From assembly GCA_036346205.1 (NCBI GenBank), contig JARFJB010001985.1:1802001-1866000 (forward strand): 64,000 nucleotides of DNA, given 5' to 3'. Positions 47,858-59,373 of this stretch are shown piece by piece. The translations under genes were made by a program, and so were the position numbers. The notes beneath the pieces are model-generated. The model made no database searches. It saw nothing but the letters and a program-made list of their open reading frames with translations, and was not told the origin of the DNA. Each line of letters starts with the position of its first letter. Positions within the stretch are counted from its first letter, which is position 1. Origin of the DNA: Vesta saturnalis (lineage: Eukaryota > Arthropoda > Insecta > Coleoptera > Lampyridae).

Positions 47858-49260
47858 ATGATCAGTGTCACTCTCAGAAGTGGAATCATTAACAGATATA
47901 ATTAATGGTTGCACAATCTCAAAATGTTTTTCAATTTCCCACCACTCTAACATAGACACGTCGGCATGTTTAATGCATTTCTGCCAATATGTCTCAGCAA
48001 TTCGTTGCAAGGATTCCATCAGTGTCTCTTTTACATGGTCATCATTACATTTGGAATTATGCCTACCTATATTTTTGTTGTAGTGTTCTTTGGAGCTTAC
48101 CTACATCAGTTCAATTGGATTAAATTGACAGTGATATGATGGTAATACTCTGTGTCCACACTTGGTGCTATTTCATTTATTTCGTACACCTTTGGTATCG
48201 CATTATCTGCAACTAATTGCAGTAATTCTTTTTTAAATATGCTAGGTTCATCATAAGCTATGTTGTGCTTTAACAGAAAATTACATGTTTCTTCCTTCTT
48301 AGATGAATTATTTGAATTTTTTCCAGAAGTTTGGATTGATAACTAGCATTGCCATTACAATTAAAGATGGTACTTTTAAGTTTGCAATTAAATTATTTTC
48401 AAACCATTTTGTAAACAACTCCGCACACATATCTCCATGATAGTCTGCACTTTGTGACTTTGTAGAAAACAAAAGTGAAGCATCGGAAATAAACCCATCT
48501 TCATTACCTGCATGAACAACTATAAATCTAAAAAATACCGTTGTTTTATTAGTGTAATATAATAACTGAATTACAACAAATCTTTTTCCTTCATCCATTG
48601 GCTTCGCGCTTTCCTTAGATTTATCATGTCAGATTCTTTTGTGCGATCCTCGACTGAAAATTCAAGTTTCATCTAAAATACAGGATTCTAGAATTTTTCT
48701 TCTTTATTTTTGTAATATTCTCTTAAGAATCGTACACGATTGGCAGCAATATGGGATTGTTCCATTAAACCGCACATACCATCATCTACTTTAGATGAAA
48801 AGCTAATGGAATATAAGAGATGTCTTAAACTTAATCTACTGAAGTCGAAAACTTGACTATTGCTTAATTCTTTTTATAATGATGCCAGCATAACACGTAT
48901 ACCTACAAAAACAGGTATAGTGCTAAACATGTCTTGCATGTTGGTATTTACATTTTGAATGCATTTCATAAATTTTTCTCTTTACAGCACCCTTCACATA
49001 GTCATCAACTTCGGTGGATTTTGTGCGTTTTCTCCGCTTAGCTGTTGACTGAGGAGGTTATTTACTTTTTGGGCTTCTGTAACCCTTTTTTTTATAGCAC
49101 TAACTGTGTTTATACTAACCCCACATGCACTAAAAGTAGTCCTTCCAAGTATCATATGTTACACAATAATGTACTACATACCTGCATAACAGATTCAAAT
49201 AGAACAAGTGCCCCTTGGATGTCACGTTCCTGTTCAAAATAATTAAGCACGTTCATAACT
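47858..49260 (-). pseudogene. DDE-superfamily (IS630/pogo-like) transposase
   Basis: Minus strand. From about 49250 fragments NVLNYFEQERDIQGAL and, near 49020, RKRTKSTEVDDYVKGAVK match the N-terminal region of a common arthropod DDE_3 transposase. Near 48680 'ILDETW' is the first catalytic Asp. Frame 48598-48308 reads MDEGKRFVVIQLLYY, FIVVHAGNEDGFI, SQSADYHGDMCAELFTKWFE and LKVPSLIVMAM (the second Asp of the usual V-M-D is altered). The end near 47960-47858 gives CIKHADVSMLEWWEIEKHF and a SESDTDH terminus. Broken by many frameshifts. No terminal repeats identified. Confidence 0.7.
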
Positions 49261-49600
49261 ACACGAGTTGCGCTTGAGATTTAAGTGCTTATTACGTAGC
49301 ATATCTATAATTTTGTAAATTTCACATAATTTATAAAAAAATGTTAGCAAATTAAGTACCGATAATTCACTGCACAAGTTGTGGATAGTTTTGAAAAAAA
49401 CTTTTTTAAAAAAAGTAAAGCAAAAATGCATAAACAATAATTTCAAAAAATGACGGAGTGACAGATACTGCTTCTTAATCACGACACGGTTTAGTGCGCT
49501 AATGTGAATTGTACAGCAGATTTATGTTTTTATGGCCATCCTTCTCTAATACTTGTAGCAGGGAGAGATTAAAATATGTAATTTTATTATAGAGTTTTAC
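49261..49600. other. No gene recognised
   Basis: AT-rich flank between two transposase relics. Nothing supported. Confidence 0.3.
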
Positions 49601-49815
49601 ATCGATGAGCCATACCCAACTTTATTTAATCAAACTTTATGAAGGTATGTTAAGAGCTGAAAGATATCTTCAGCTTTGAAGTTTTTTTAAGTGGTATACC
49701 ATTAGCTGAAAGACATGTGTTGGTTCCAGCAAGATGGAGTACCAGCTGACAATGCACGGGTTGTTCAGGAATATATGAAACGACAAGGTTTGAATGTAAG
49801 GCTTCCATTCGTCCC
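49601..49815 (+). pseudogene. Tc1/mariner transposase fragment
   Basis: The plus-strand frame around 49705-49800 reads CWFQQDGVPADNARVVQEYM and LNVRLPF, the second-Asp block of Tc1-like transposases. Shortly upstream in another frame SGIPLAERHV continues the preceding family sequence. About 70 codons survive. Both ends of the element are lost. Confidence 0.6.
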
Positions 49816-50013
49816 ATAATGTATGGGACAGTCCTTTTTTTAAACATATCATTTGCTATATGCAATAATTTTACAAAATTACGTAAATGTTGCGCATTAT
49901 AAAGAAGTCCTTTTTGTCCCGTTTCTGGCTTTTCATTGTTTAGAAGGAGTTAATCAAAGTGTACAAAGTACAAAAAAGATAACACGACCTTAAGATAAGA
50001 CACGCTAGCATTT
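49816..50013. other. No gene recognised
   Basis: Short AT-rich spacer before the purine tract. Confidence 0.3.
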
Positions 50014-50245
50014 ATGGGGAGAGGGGGAGAGAAGGAAAGTGGGAGATAGGGGGAGAGGGAGAAATTGAGAGAGGGAGAGAGGAAAAGTGGGAGATACGGA
50101 GAGAGGGAGAAATTGAGAGAGGGAGAGAAGGGAGATGGAGAGAGAGAGAGGGGAGATGGAGAGAGGGAGATAAGGAGAGAGAGTGGGGAGGGGGAGAGAA
50201 AGTGAGGAGAGATGGCGATAGGGAGAGAGGGAGAGGGAGATGTAC
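50014..50245. repeat. Purine-only (GAGAGGGAGA)n tract
   Basis: About 230 bp, nearly all G/A on the plus strand. Capable of H-DNA-type structure in principle. The Leu/Ser/Pro-rich open frames on the other strand are artefacts of the repeat. Confidence 0.9.
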
Positions 50246-51612
50246 AATGGCGTGATCATACCCGCTTAGTATAGCTAGGCTTATAACACTATGCCAGTCA
50301 AAGTATAATGTTACAAGCCTAATGTGAACCCGGTCGAGTTGCTCTTCTAGAGAACTCTCCGTAATCACGACATCAGAATTCCGGACGAATGGTACTATGG
50401 TTGTCAGCTGTAATGAAAGGAAAGAACTATAAATATAAATAAAGTAGTATTTAGACAATACATACCGCGAACGTGAGACGGTCCCATGTGATGATGCGAT
50501 ATGCGTGGAATAGCCAGTACCACCCGGCAATAATTAGAAACGCAGAATTGTGTTGAGTGGTACTGTCTCCCGACGCCATCGCACACATAACGTTGTATAG
50601 GGTGGAAGCATAGTGCGACCAATGGTCATAGGGATATTTGTAGCCCAAACCCAGCCATCGTCAAGTTCTTCGTCGTCATTTGTCTTGCACGTCGTCATCG
50701 GACCTGCGAAGCGACGTCTGGAGCACAGCCATTGTCATTGTTCTCGTCCTGTATGTTGTTATGTGACTGTTCCTGTGCAGTTAGTTGTTGTATTACGTCT
50801 GACAGTTCGTGTGCGCCACGTTCCAGTTGTTGCATGTTGTCAGTGAGAGTGTTTATAAAGTTCTCTCATCGCCACTCTCTTCAACGATGATTTCGTTACA
50901 AAAGTCAGTATGCGTTTCGCGAAGTAATCGCTGTTGTCGTAATGCGTCATTGTCATAGTCAGGAGAATCATACCTGTAGACAGGGTCCATGTCTATGTCG
51001 GAATTGTGGTCACCAGTGTTGAGGTAATCGTTCCCAGCACAGGAAGAACATACTCCCTCAACACTGGATGATATACTGACGAAGTCATTACTATCATCGT
51101 TATGTTCGTTTATGTCAATAGGTAGTGGTGTGTCCTCGTCACTGATAATAATGATTTCGGCATTGGTCATGTCAATTAGTACTGTATCCGCATCAGGATT
51201 GTAATCTTTTAGAGATTCCAGGGCTACGGTCGTCAGTTCATAAATTTCGTCGTCGCTGGATTGGGCATCCACGATAATAGGAGATCCTCTCCTCCCGCAG
51301 AGGGCGGGATATACAGAACCTCAGGGGAAGAGGGCGAGGTGTGTGGGCGCTGAAGGGAGGTAAACGTGAATTGGATAGGAAACCTGGGGAGTAGGAGTTG
51401 ATGGGACATCGGGGAGATCAGTTGAAGACGCTAGCGGGATAAAGTTGAATGGATACAGTAGTTCCCCAGGCGATGGAGAACGGGGGGTAACAGAAACCTA
51501 TAAATAAAGAAATAAAACGTTAGAAATGTACCAACCATGAAAAAAAATTAAAAACATAAAATTTGGTGGTTTTTACCTGGGAAGATGATGGGGAACTTGC
51601 TCTTGAAGTCAT
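50246..51612 (-). CDS. Unrecognised spliced gene, acidic/proline-rich with hydrophobic C-terminal part
   Basis: Minus strand. Exon 1, 51612-51577, starts at ATG (MTSRASSPSSSQ). A GT-AG intron (51576-51498) keeps phase into exon 2: SVTPRSPSPGELLYPF, DLPDVPSTPTPQ, then the acidic frame 51272-50853 (QSSDDEIYELTTVAL, IIIISDEDTPLPIDI, VEGVCSSCAGNDY). Further 5'-3' frames give LERGAHELSDVIQQLTAQ, then YKYPYDHWSHYAS and the hydrophobic NSAFLIIAGWYWLFHAYRII. A second GT-AG intron (50465-50408, 58 bp) precedes TIVPFVRNSDVVITE and LDRVHIRLVTLYFDWHSVI. A TGA near 51325 and a break near 50850 suggest decay or missed splicing. The end runs toward the purine tract. Not recognised. It may be a Polinton B accessory gene or a host/viral gene; it diverges from the next gene. 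Confidence 0.45.
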
Positions 51613-51912
51613 TGTATGTTCGATGTGTCAACTACAGAATCAGTTGTACGAATAATTTGTACTGTTTTCGTGTCGCTAAATATAGGTTTTTCCCCCACTA
51701 AAAACAACGTTTTTCCTGCATTTTTAGAGGACGTTTTTCAAAAGTGATTTGTGAACTTGGAATAATTCTCAATAAAATCTTTACGGGCTCAAAACTTATT
51801 TTGTTAACTTAGAATCATTTTCAATAAAATCTTTAAGGGATTTGTAAAATGTGCAAACGTTATTTTTGTTGGCTTTCATCTTTTTTATATTAATAATAGT
51901 ACTCACTTTTAG
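51613..51912. promoter_or_regulatory. Divergent intergenic region between two spliced genes
   Basis: About 300 bp separating two outward-reading genes. It contains direct repeats of 'TTTTCAATAAAATCTTTA.GG' (near 51765-51790 and 51820-51842). Probably holds both promoters, but no core elements could be fixed. Confidence 0.35.
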
Positions 51913-52919
51913 ATGCTGTAAACCCAAGTGTAGCCGTCACCGTAAACAGAGGTAAAAAAGTGCTTTCATGTATTACTGCCACAGATGACTAATTGAAATT
52001 TTTTTGCTTTTAGGTAGGTCACGAGAATGCGTGGCTTACGATTGTACCGTAACGGTGGGTGGACGAGTTAACATCATAAGCCGCATTGTGATACTACCGC
52101 GCAATGACACTCCCATCCTGAGGAGGTTGCTGGGAGAACGGCCTCATACGAATCACGCACAGGATGTGATGGAGCTGCTCCAGGAAGGAGATGCTGCCGG
52201 TGGTATTATCACGCACGTACGAGCAGGCAGACGTGTATGAAATACTGCTCACCCTACAACCTGTACGTGAGCCGTATGAGAGGATGCAGTCGCCCGTGAG
52301 TGAAGGTCAGGTAGTATAGCATCATGTCTTAAGTCCTGACTGCATTGCAGAGTTTGGTGATGAATGGTCTCCACTTGCGTAAAAGCGTTCATCGTCAATC
52401 TCTGTGGCGCAGTCGGTGCTGGGGAAAGAGGAATCTCCGATTACTTGACACCTACATGCGTTGTAGATGAGCAATCGTCCACATCTGCAACATATGCAGA
52501 GGGCAGAATAGTAGGAATCCATTTGAATGTTTGCTGAGCCCTGCTTCAACCGTAGAATTTATGGAGGTGGTCATACAGTAGTTCTACGGTAGGAGGAGAG
52601 GTCAGGGGCCCATTTCTGGAGGTATCGTGAGCCCTACGTGTATTTCAGAGTTCGCTGAAGAGTGGAGTCCTATGAACTCTTCGATGGAGCGAATGGTTGA
52701 TTCATCAGAGAGTATCCTCAGTCTTGTGTGTGCTGCTGATTTTATACGTAATGAATGGTCGCTAAATGACTTATCAGTATCTAGGAATCCTGCAACACCC
52801 ATACAATACTTACCTGCGCAATCACCGGTGAGGGATATAGTGGAAAATGTAGTATCTTCTCCCCAGAGTCTATTGAGCCCTACATGTGCTGCGGAGTTTC
52901 TGGAAAACAGGTGGGGTTA
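51913..52919 (+). CDS. Unrecognised spliced gene with repeated SPTCxxEFxxEW motif
   Basis: Exon part 51913-51951 (AVNPSVAVTVNR) joins across a GT-AG intron (51952-52013) in phase to frame 52014-52240 (RSRECVAYDCTVTVGGRVNI, RRLLGERPHTNHAQDVMELL). After a frame change near 52225 it reads ADVYEILLTLQPVREPYERM. From 52336 a degenerate motif recurs in different frames: SPDCIAEFGDEWSP, TPTCVVDEQ, SPASTVEFMEVV, SPTCISEFAEEWSP, SLVCAADFIRNEWS, SPTCAAEFLENRW, spaced roughly 25-50 residues apart. The last part is frame 52627-52920. Stops and shifts mean the copy is damaged or further introns were missed. I know no family with this repeat. PolB starts 430 bp downstream on the same strand. Confidence 0.45.
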
Positions 52920-53348
52920 ATACCTTGCTTCCATCCCAAAGTACATGGCAAGGTGAGATACAATGCTGGGTAGAATATATGTGCTCAGCAACACTATCCA
53001 AATTATCATTGTTATTGTTTCCTTACCCGTACACTACTCTACTCCTTAACCTGATATACCCATCATATGTATTATCCTATTCCTGGTGATATGTTACGTT
53101 GCGTCCTCGTTCGAATCGCTGGATATAACTTCTTTTCTTAACAGTTGTAGTACATGATAGTAATGCTGCAAACCAATAAAGAGCAATAAAGAGTTCAAAA
53201 AAGGAATTATAACAAAACACGTAACTCTACCCGTTCTCTGTTACAGATCGCAATAAAACGTTTCAATGTGAATGAAATGAAAGACTCTCTACTGTGACAT
53301 CAAAAAACTGCGTGTTGGATAAGTATTCCAACTACCGCACCTTCAGAG
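52920..53348. other. Spacer before PolB
   Basis: No gene recognised. AATAAAG-type signals near 53178-53192 could end the preceding gene. A CTCTGTTACAG acceptor-like site lies at 53237. Confidence 0.3.
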
Positions 53349-54707
53349 ATGCCGCAGGCTGTACCGCAAAATGGCACCGCACTTAGGAATGTGGTGCAAC
53401 CAAGTACTTCCGATGCGAACAGAACGGCACATAGCCATATTGCAGAACGTCTTGCACAACCTGGACCATCAGGGTTAAACAACTTAAAGAATAATGTGCA
53501 ACACAGGTATGCTGATGATTCCTTTGCAGAACCAGGACCATCGGGTTTGAACAACTCACGGAAGCGTAAGTCAGACCAAAGCAGCGAACCAGTACAAAAT
53601 AAAAGTAGTATTGAAATTGTGCACTGCACTGATTGTTCGATTGATGTTCCGCAATATGCTTATCAAGGACACCTTAGAAGCAATACGCGCAAATCAAGTG
53701 TGTGTCTACTCATTGATACTGGGTTTGAAGTGATTCGCAATGTTTTTAAACAACGCATTGTTTCGTATAGACAATCACCATGCAATACCGATACGGATGT
53801 GCAGACGTTTATGGGTGACGTTAAAGTGAATGTTTTGAAACTAATACAAATTCGGTTGCAGAAACACTTCTCGTTGAAATGTAATGTTGAGTTGTTTGGG
53901 TTGTACTTTCTGAACAGTAGAGAAAGTACCGAATTAAAGTCCTTTCAAACGAAAAATGATATATTGAGTGTCGGGATGGTGTTGGAAAAGTATTTTCCAA
54001 GAGAAGTGGAAATCTTAGATGCTAAGCAATCAGAATTTCAGCATAAAAATTCTGGTAAGTGCGAGTTATGAGTAGTAGTGAATTTCGGATATTTAGAGGT
54101 AAATTTGTAGAAATTTTCTACACTACGGGTTCATCCTATATGAATGTCCCGCCTGAAATTTCGCATAAACATGCCATAGTGAATGTGAAGAATATTGATA
54201 ATTGCTGCTTTGCGTAGGCTATTGTATCAGCATTAGTGGCACCGACGGGGTTACCACAACGTACGACTGCTTACCCTGATTTCAGGACGTTATTCAACTG
54301 GAACGGTGTAGAATTTCCTGTTAAGCTGACTAACATCTCAACGTTTGAGTACAACAAGAATATCTCCATCAATGTTTATGGACTGGAGAATACGTATCGT
54401 GATGGTCATCGTATTCCGGAGGTAGTGGGTCCTCTCTACTATACAAGAGCTAAACAACCTATTCATGTTAATTTGTTGCTGTTAGTCAGTAACCATACGG
54501 ATAATCACCATTATGTATGAGTAAAAAATTTTTCTCGTTTACTTGGCAACCAAATAAGTCGACGTTCATTACTTTAGAACGCAGGAGCACGTGTCTCATG
54601 ACTGTAATTTCGTATACACTAAATTACCTGGCGTGATGAAAATAAAAGGCAACCGGGGAGTTCTATGCGGAAAAATACTTGCATTTCGAAACTATCAAAA
54701 CAGTTCG

Positions 54708-54709
<2 letters not shown>

Positions 54710-54774
<65 letters not shown>

Positions 54775-54776
54775 TT
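54710..54776. repeat. (TA)n microsatellite within the PolB frame
   Basis: About 63 bp of TA repeats, read as alternating Ile-Tyr in the local frame. It replaces or expands the segment between the FRNYQNSS region and the TAEPDPEQPF region. Confidence 0.95.
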
Positions 54777-55059
54777 AACGGCTGAACCCGATCCCGAACA
54801 ACCGTTCACGATAGAAACGTGTAAACATGAACCATACTCATTCCGTTATTATATTAAGTGCGGTGTAAACGATGCTTGGTCTAAATTAGAACCTTATAGG
54901 TAGGGGTTAATGCTGCGGAGGTATTTATAACACGACTCAAGAGTGATGTGAAACGGATATATAATGAGCATTTGAAAACTGTTGTTCTAATGTTACCATT
55001 AACTGATGAACAACTGATCATACATGAGCAAAGTCGTAGTTGTTATATATGCGACAAGC
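54777..55059. repeat. Long duplication flanking LINE-B, left copy
   Basis: About 280 bp repeated at 57033-57306 with over 90% identity by eye (shared: GATCCCGAACAACCGTTCAC, GTGATGTGAAACGGATATAT, TGTTACCATTAACT). Both copies encode the same PolB segment. Consistent with an unusually long LINE target-site duplication. Confidence 0.85.
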
Positions 55060-56994
55060 GAGTAACGTAAAAATATAAAATATCAGATTTCTATAGCCTG
55101 TAAAAATTATCTTCTCAAGGTAGAAAATTCTCTTAGATCTAACCCTAAATATTTCTGGAACTTTATTCAATCGAAAAAGACGGACACTCGCTTTCCTGGA
55201 TATGCAAACTTTAATAATTGCGTTTTTAATACTCCACAAGGGATCGTTGATTCGTTTTCTGACTATTTTAGCAGTGTATATATGACAACCAGTCCCCGAT
55301 GTAGTAGTAAATGTAAAAATAATTATAACGTTCCAAATGTTGCTATCAATAACATTACAGAAGAAGATGTATCTAATGCCATAGACGATCTTAAACCGAA
55401 AAATACTGCAGGATCTGATCAAATTCCTAGTTTCCTTATTAAAGTCTATTTTTCTTAAACCCTTATGTGCCATATTTAATATAGTACTAAAATCTAATAC
55501 CTTTCCAGATGTTTGGAAGATAGCTAACGTCTGTCCTGTTTTAAAAAGTGGTAATCCAACTGACGTTATGAACTATAGACCTATCAGTATCCTAAATAAC
55601 TTTAGTAAAATTCTTGAAATCATTCTTTATAATCACATATACCCTGTTATTAGAAATTTGATATCTATTAACCAACACGGTTTCATAAGTGAACGTTCAA
55701 CCCTAACCAACCTCTTATGTTTTACGCAATACGTGTCTGAAGTTCTTGATCAAAGAGGTCAAGTGGATGTTATATACACTGACATATCAAAGGCATTTGA
55801 TCACATTCCACATGATATCTTAATTTCCAAATTGGAAGGATATTGATTTCACAACCATTTACTGTCATTAATCTCCTGTTACCTTACCAACCGTATCCAG
55901 TATGTTACATTTAACAATTTCACTTCCACTCCAATTTATGCTACGTCTGATGTTCCACAAGGCTCCAATCTAGAACCGTTATTATTTTTACTGTACATTA
56001 ATGATGTTACTGATATTCTGTCTTGTCAAATGTTACTATTTGCTGATGATTTAAAAATTTACTCTTCCATTTCTAACCAGAAGGATTGTTTGCAACTTCA
56101 AACTTGCCTAGATAACTTAGCTAGATGGAGTAAATCAAATTATTTGACTCTCAACATTTCCAAATGTGAAACAATCGAATTTAGTCGCAAGGTTAATGCA
56201 ATATCTTTTAATTACTCCGTCGATTCCATTCACTTAAATAAATGTTTATCAATCAGAGACCTGGGTGTTATTTTTGACCATAAATTTAGTTTTGGTGAAC
56301 ATATAAAAAATATATCTCTCTCGGCCAATCGTGCATTGAGATTTATACTAAGAAATTGTAAAAAAAATTCTAGTTTCGACGCCTTACTTTCTTTGTATTT
56401 TAGTTTAGTTCGGTCTAAATTAGAGTATTGTGCGTTAATTTTCAATCCTACTTACACCATACAAAAAAAATTCATTAGGGTCAGTTCAAAGGAAGTTCTT
56501 GAAATTCTTATATTACAAACTCTGCGGAACCTATCCTGTTAGAGGATTTCAACATAACGAACTACTTGCTATTTTCAATTTTCAATCTCTCGAATCTAGA
56601 AGAATTATGTTAAGTTTAAAGTTTCTTTATCATTTAATACACAATAACATAGATGCTCCTGACCTTTTAGCACTTTTAAAATTCCTCGAACTTCTCCTCG
56701 AAGAGTAGCCACTTTCATTTGCAGTACCACGAACTGACATCTTATACCGATCTCCCATTTTCTTTATATGCCGGAACTTTAATCTTATTAGCGATACATG
56801 TAACATCAATCATTCCAGCCTTTCCTCCTTATTGTCAGCTTATTTGAATTTCAATATTGTTTAATTTACTTATTTCATTTAATACCATTACATTTAGTTA
56901 AGTTAGTTTAAGTCTAGCTACGTTTAAATGTTAATATAATTTTAGTTTTATTATTGTCCTGTTAATGGATTTTATATCTGTTAGACATTAAAGC

Positions 56995-57032
<38 letters not shown>
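55060..57032 (+). mobile_element. LINE-B (jockey/CR1-like), 5'-truncated, inserted in PolB
   Basis: Non-LTR retrotransposon lacking its endonuclease. It starts in the pre-RT linker (SNPKYFWNFIQSKK), then AINNITEEDVSNAI, KNTAGSDQIPSFL. After a frameshift near 55450: NYRPISILNNFSKILEIILY, QHGFISERSTLTNLL, VIYTDISKAFDHIPHDIL (first Asp), a TGA, DVPQGSNLEPLLFLLYINDV, LLFADDLKIYSS (FADD active site), LGVIFDHKFSFGEHI and LYFSLVRSKLEYCALIF. It ends with an ATT/TTA tail at 56995-57030. Related to but distinct from LINE-A. Frames: 55568-55846, 56030-56542, 56499-56708. Confidence 0.92.
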
Positions 57033-59221
57033 ACGGCTAAACCCGATCCCGAACAACCGTTCACGATAAAAACGTGTAACATGAACCATACTCATTCAAT
57101 TATATTAAGTGCGGTGTAAACGATGCTTGGTCCAAATTAGAACTGTATAGGGGGTTAATGCTGCGGAGGTATTTATAACACGACTCGAGACTGATGTGAA
57201 ACGGATATATAATGAGCATTTGAAAACTGTTGTTCCAATGTTACCATTAACTCATGAACAACTGACCATACACGAGCAAAATCGTAGTTGTTATATATTC
57301 GGCAAGCTTTTTACGGATGATCTTACAAATTCCTAAGTACGAGTCACTGCCATGTCACTGGTAAATACCGTGGTGCGGCACATTCAAATTGCAATTTAAA
57401 CTATCAATTACCTACATTTATCCAAGTTGTTTTTCCATAATCTCAGTGGTTATGATGTCCACCTGTTCATTAAATAGTTAGCGAGTGAAACTGAAGAAAT
57501 TGCCGTGCTCCCTGTTAATAGTGAGAAATATATAACGTTCGGTAAGCATATTTATGTAGACGAATTTATTAATGGTCACGGCTATAGGGAAAAGAAGTAC
57601 ATAAATTTGCGATTCGTCGATAGTTGTAGGTTCATGGCGGCATCCTTGGATACTCTACCACATAATTTATCAGATGTTCAATGTAGAGAGGTAAGGAAAT
57701 ATTTTGTTGATGATAATGGCTTTAACTTAGTTAGAAAGAAAGGTAATTCACCTACGCGTACGTGGACAATTTTAATAAATTAGACGATGTCACGAAAGTA
57801 GAGTTAGGATTATTGACTGATATGGATATGTACCACTTTTTTAAGGAAGGTATTCGTGGTGGAGTGAGTACTTGTGTTAAGCGGAGAAGTATTGCTAACA
57901 ACGAGTTTGTGCCAAATTATGATCCTAATCGTCCAAAAATCTTTTTACAGTATTTAGATGCCACGAATTTATACGGATGGAGTACGCGGCAACACCTACC
58001 TCATAATGGGTTTATGTGGTTAACTGAAGAGGAAATTCAAAACTTTGATGTACTGCAGATTAATGATGATGCTGATATTGGGTATGTGCTATGTGCACCA
58101 CCTGCATGATTATCCCTTTTGTCCGGAAATTATCTGCGCACACATTCCAAGGAGGAAAAATTAATTCCTAATTTATGTGATAAGACCAACTATGTTATAC
58201 ATTACCGATATTTAAAACAATGTATACAGCATGGGTTAATTGTTACTCGTATTCATAGAGTTTTACGGTTTCGTCAAAGTCCTTGGCTAGTACCATACAT
58301 AGACCTTAATACAACTCTTCGAAAGCAAGCCAAGAACAAATTCGAAAAGGATTTCTTTAAATGCATGAACAATGGTGTATTTGGTAAACCAATGGAGAAT
58401 GTCGACAAAATAAGAGTAATAAAGTTATTAACACATTGGGAAAATAACGGACGTCGCTTGATTCTAGCACGGTACGTAGCAAAACCGCAATTTAAGAATT
58501 TTATTCTTTACTGATAAATTATTTGCAGTGGAATTGTCCAAACAGGTCGTTACTTACGACAAACCCGTATATGTTGGATTTAGTATTTTAGATCTTTCCA
58601 AAATTATAATGTATCAATTTTTTACAATATCTTGCGCAGTCATTACGGTAATAATGTAACGTTGGTCTATACAGACACAAATTCTTTAATTGTCGAGATA
58701 ACTGATGATGTGTATGCCCATATGCGGAATAATGTTGATGAATATGGCACATCCAACTATCAAAACGGTCTGCATAGTATTACAACGAATACATCTGTCG
58801 TCGGAAGAATGAAAGATGAGTATGCAGGGAAAGCTATTCAATATTTTATGGAGCAGGATGAAAATCTTATTGTCTAAAGTTTGCTGATGATCAAGCGGTT
58901 AAGAAAGCGAAAGGTGTTAAGAAAATCGTTACTAAAAAAGTGCTGACGGATGTAGACTACAAATCTGTTGCGGAAGCGTCTGATTACACAGTAATGTGTA
59001 AAATGTTCGTGTTTAGATCAACTTTGCATGATATATTCACTGAGATGTTAAATAAAATCGCATTTCGGTCCCAGGATGACAAACGGTATCGATTGCGTGG
59101 TACGTGTACAACATTGGCTTGGGGGCATTGGTGAATTCCGGAATTGGACAACGTCGACCCTTTGAGCGGTCTATTAGAGGTTGCTAGGCAAATGAATTTG
59201 TATAATCCAGTTAGCAGCTAA
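57033..59221 (+). pseudogene. Polinton B DNA polymerase B, exonuclease and palm
   Basis: Repeats the 280-bp segment, then continues PolB: FTDDLTN, LFFHNLSGYDVHLFIK (exonuclease-type N..YD), frame 57505-57783 (EKYITFGKHIYVDEF, NLRFVDSCRFMAASLDTLPH), frame 57762-58109 (IFLQYLDATNLYGWSTRQH, palm motif A), frame 58119-58514 (NYVIHYRYLKQCIQHGLIV, FEKDFFKCMNNGVFGKPMEN, motif B), frame 58632-58877 (LVYTDTNSL: motif C, usually YTDTDS, here the second Asp is Asn). Frame 58940-59134 and a short readthrough to 59221 form the C-terminus (LRGTCTTLAWGHW, LDNVDPLSGLLEVARQMNLY). At least five frame changes or stops. Confidence 0.9.
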
Positions 59222-59373
59222 TAGTATGGGTACTGATGTTTGTTAGTTTTAGGAATGCATGTATGAATGTATGTATATATATATACAGAATGTACTCATA
59301 TTGTGTGATATATAAAAGAAATAAACAAAAAATATACATTTACAATTTTTATTTAAAAAAAGTATACAAGCTT
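59222..59373. other. Convergent spacer after PolB
   Basis: Short AT-rich gap between the PolB end (plus) and the next gene's end (minus), with a brief TATATATATATA run near 59273 and AATAAA-like signals on both strands. Confidence 0.4.

Larger units (their letters stand above)
53349..55059 (+). pseudogene. Polinton B protein-primed DNA polymerase B, N-terminal part
   Basis: Would replicate the element by protein-primed synthesis. The start at 53349 gives a disordered leader with a doubled PGPSGLNN, a basic patch RKRKSDQ and a CTDC...YQGHLRSN zinc-finger-like motif. After a frameshift near 54060 it reads YMNVPPEISHKHAIVNVKNI and CCFA-stop-AIVSAL (Trp codon changed to TAG), then frame 54236-54520 (FNWNGVEFPVKLTNISTF, NISINVYGLENTY, PIHVNLLLLVSNHTDNHHYV) followed by TGA in place of another Trp, and VKNFSRLLGNQIS. 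A (TA)n tract interrupts at 54710. PEQPFTIETCKHEPYSF, VFITRLKSDV and SCYICDKR follow, ending where LINE-B begins. Confidence 0.85.

Noticed and set aside
49650..49865. Minus-strand open frames near 49.7 kb
   Set aside because: Antisense to a plus-strand Tc1-like transposase fragment with a recognisable QQDG block.
50005..50530. Leu/Ser/Pro-rich open frames on the minus strand near 50.0-50.25 kb
   Set aside because: Generated by the GA-only tract; only the part right of about 50246 has non-repetitive coding character.
53300..53629. Minus-strand open frame opposite the PolB N-terminus
   Set aside because: Antisense to the zinc-finger-bearing PolB frame, which matches a known family.
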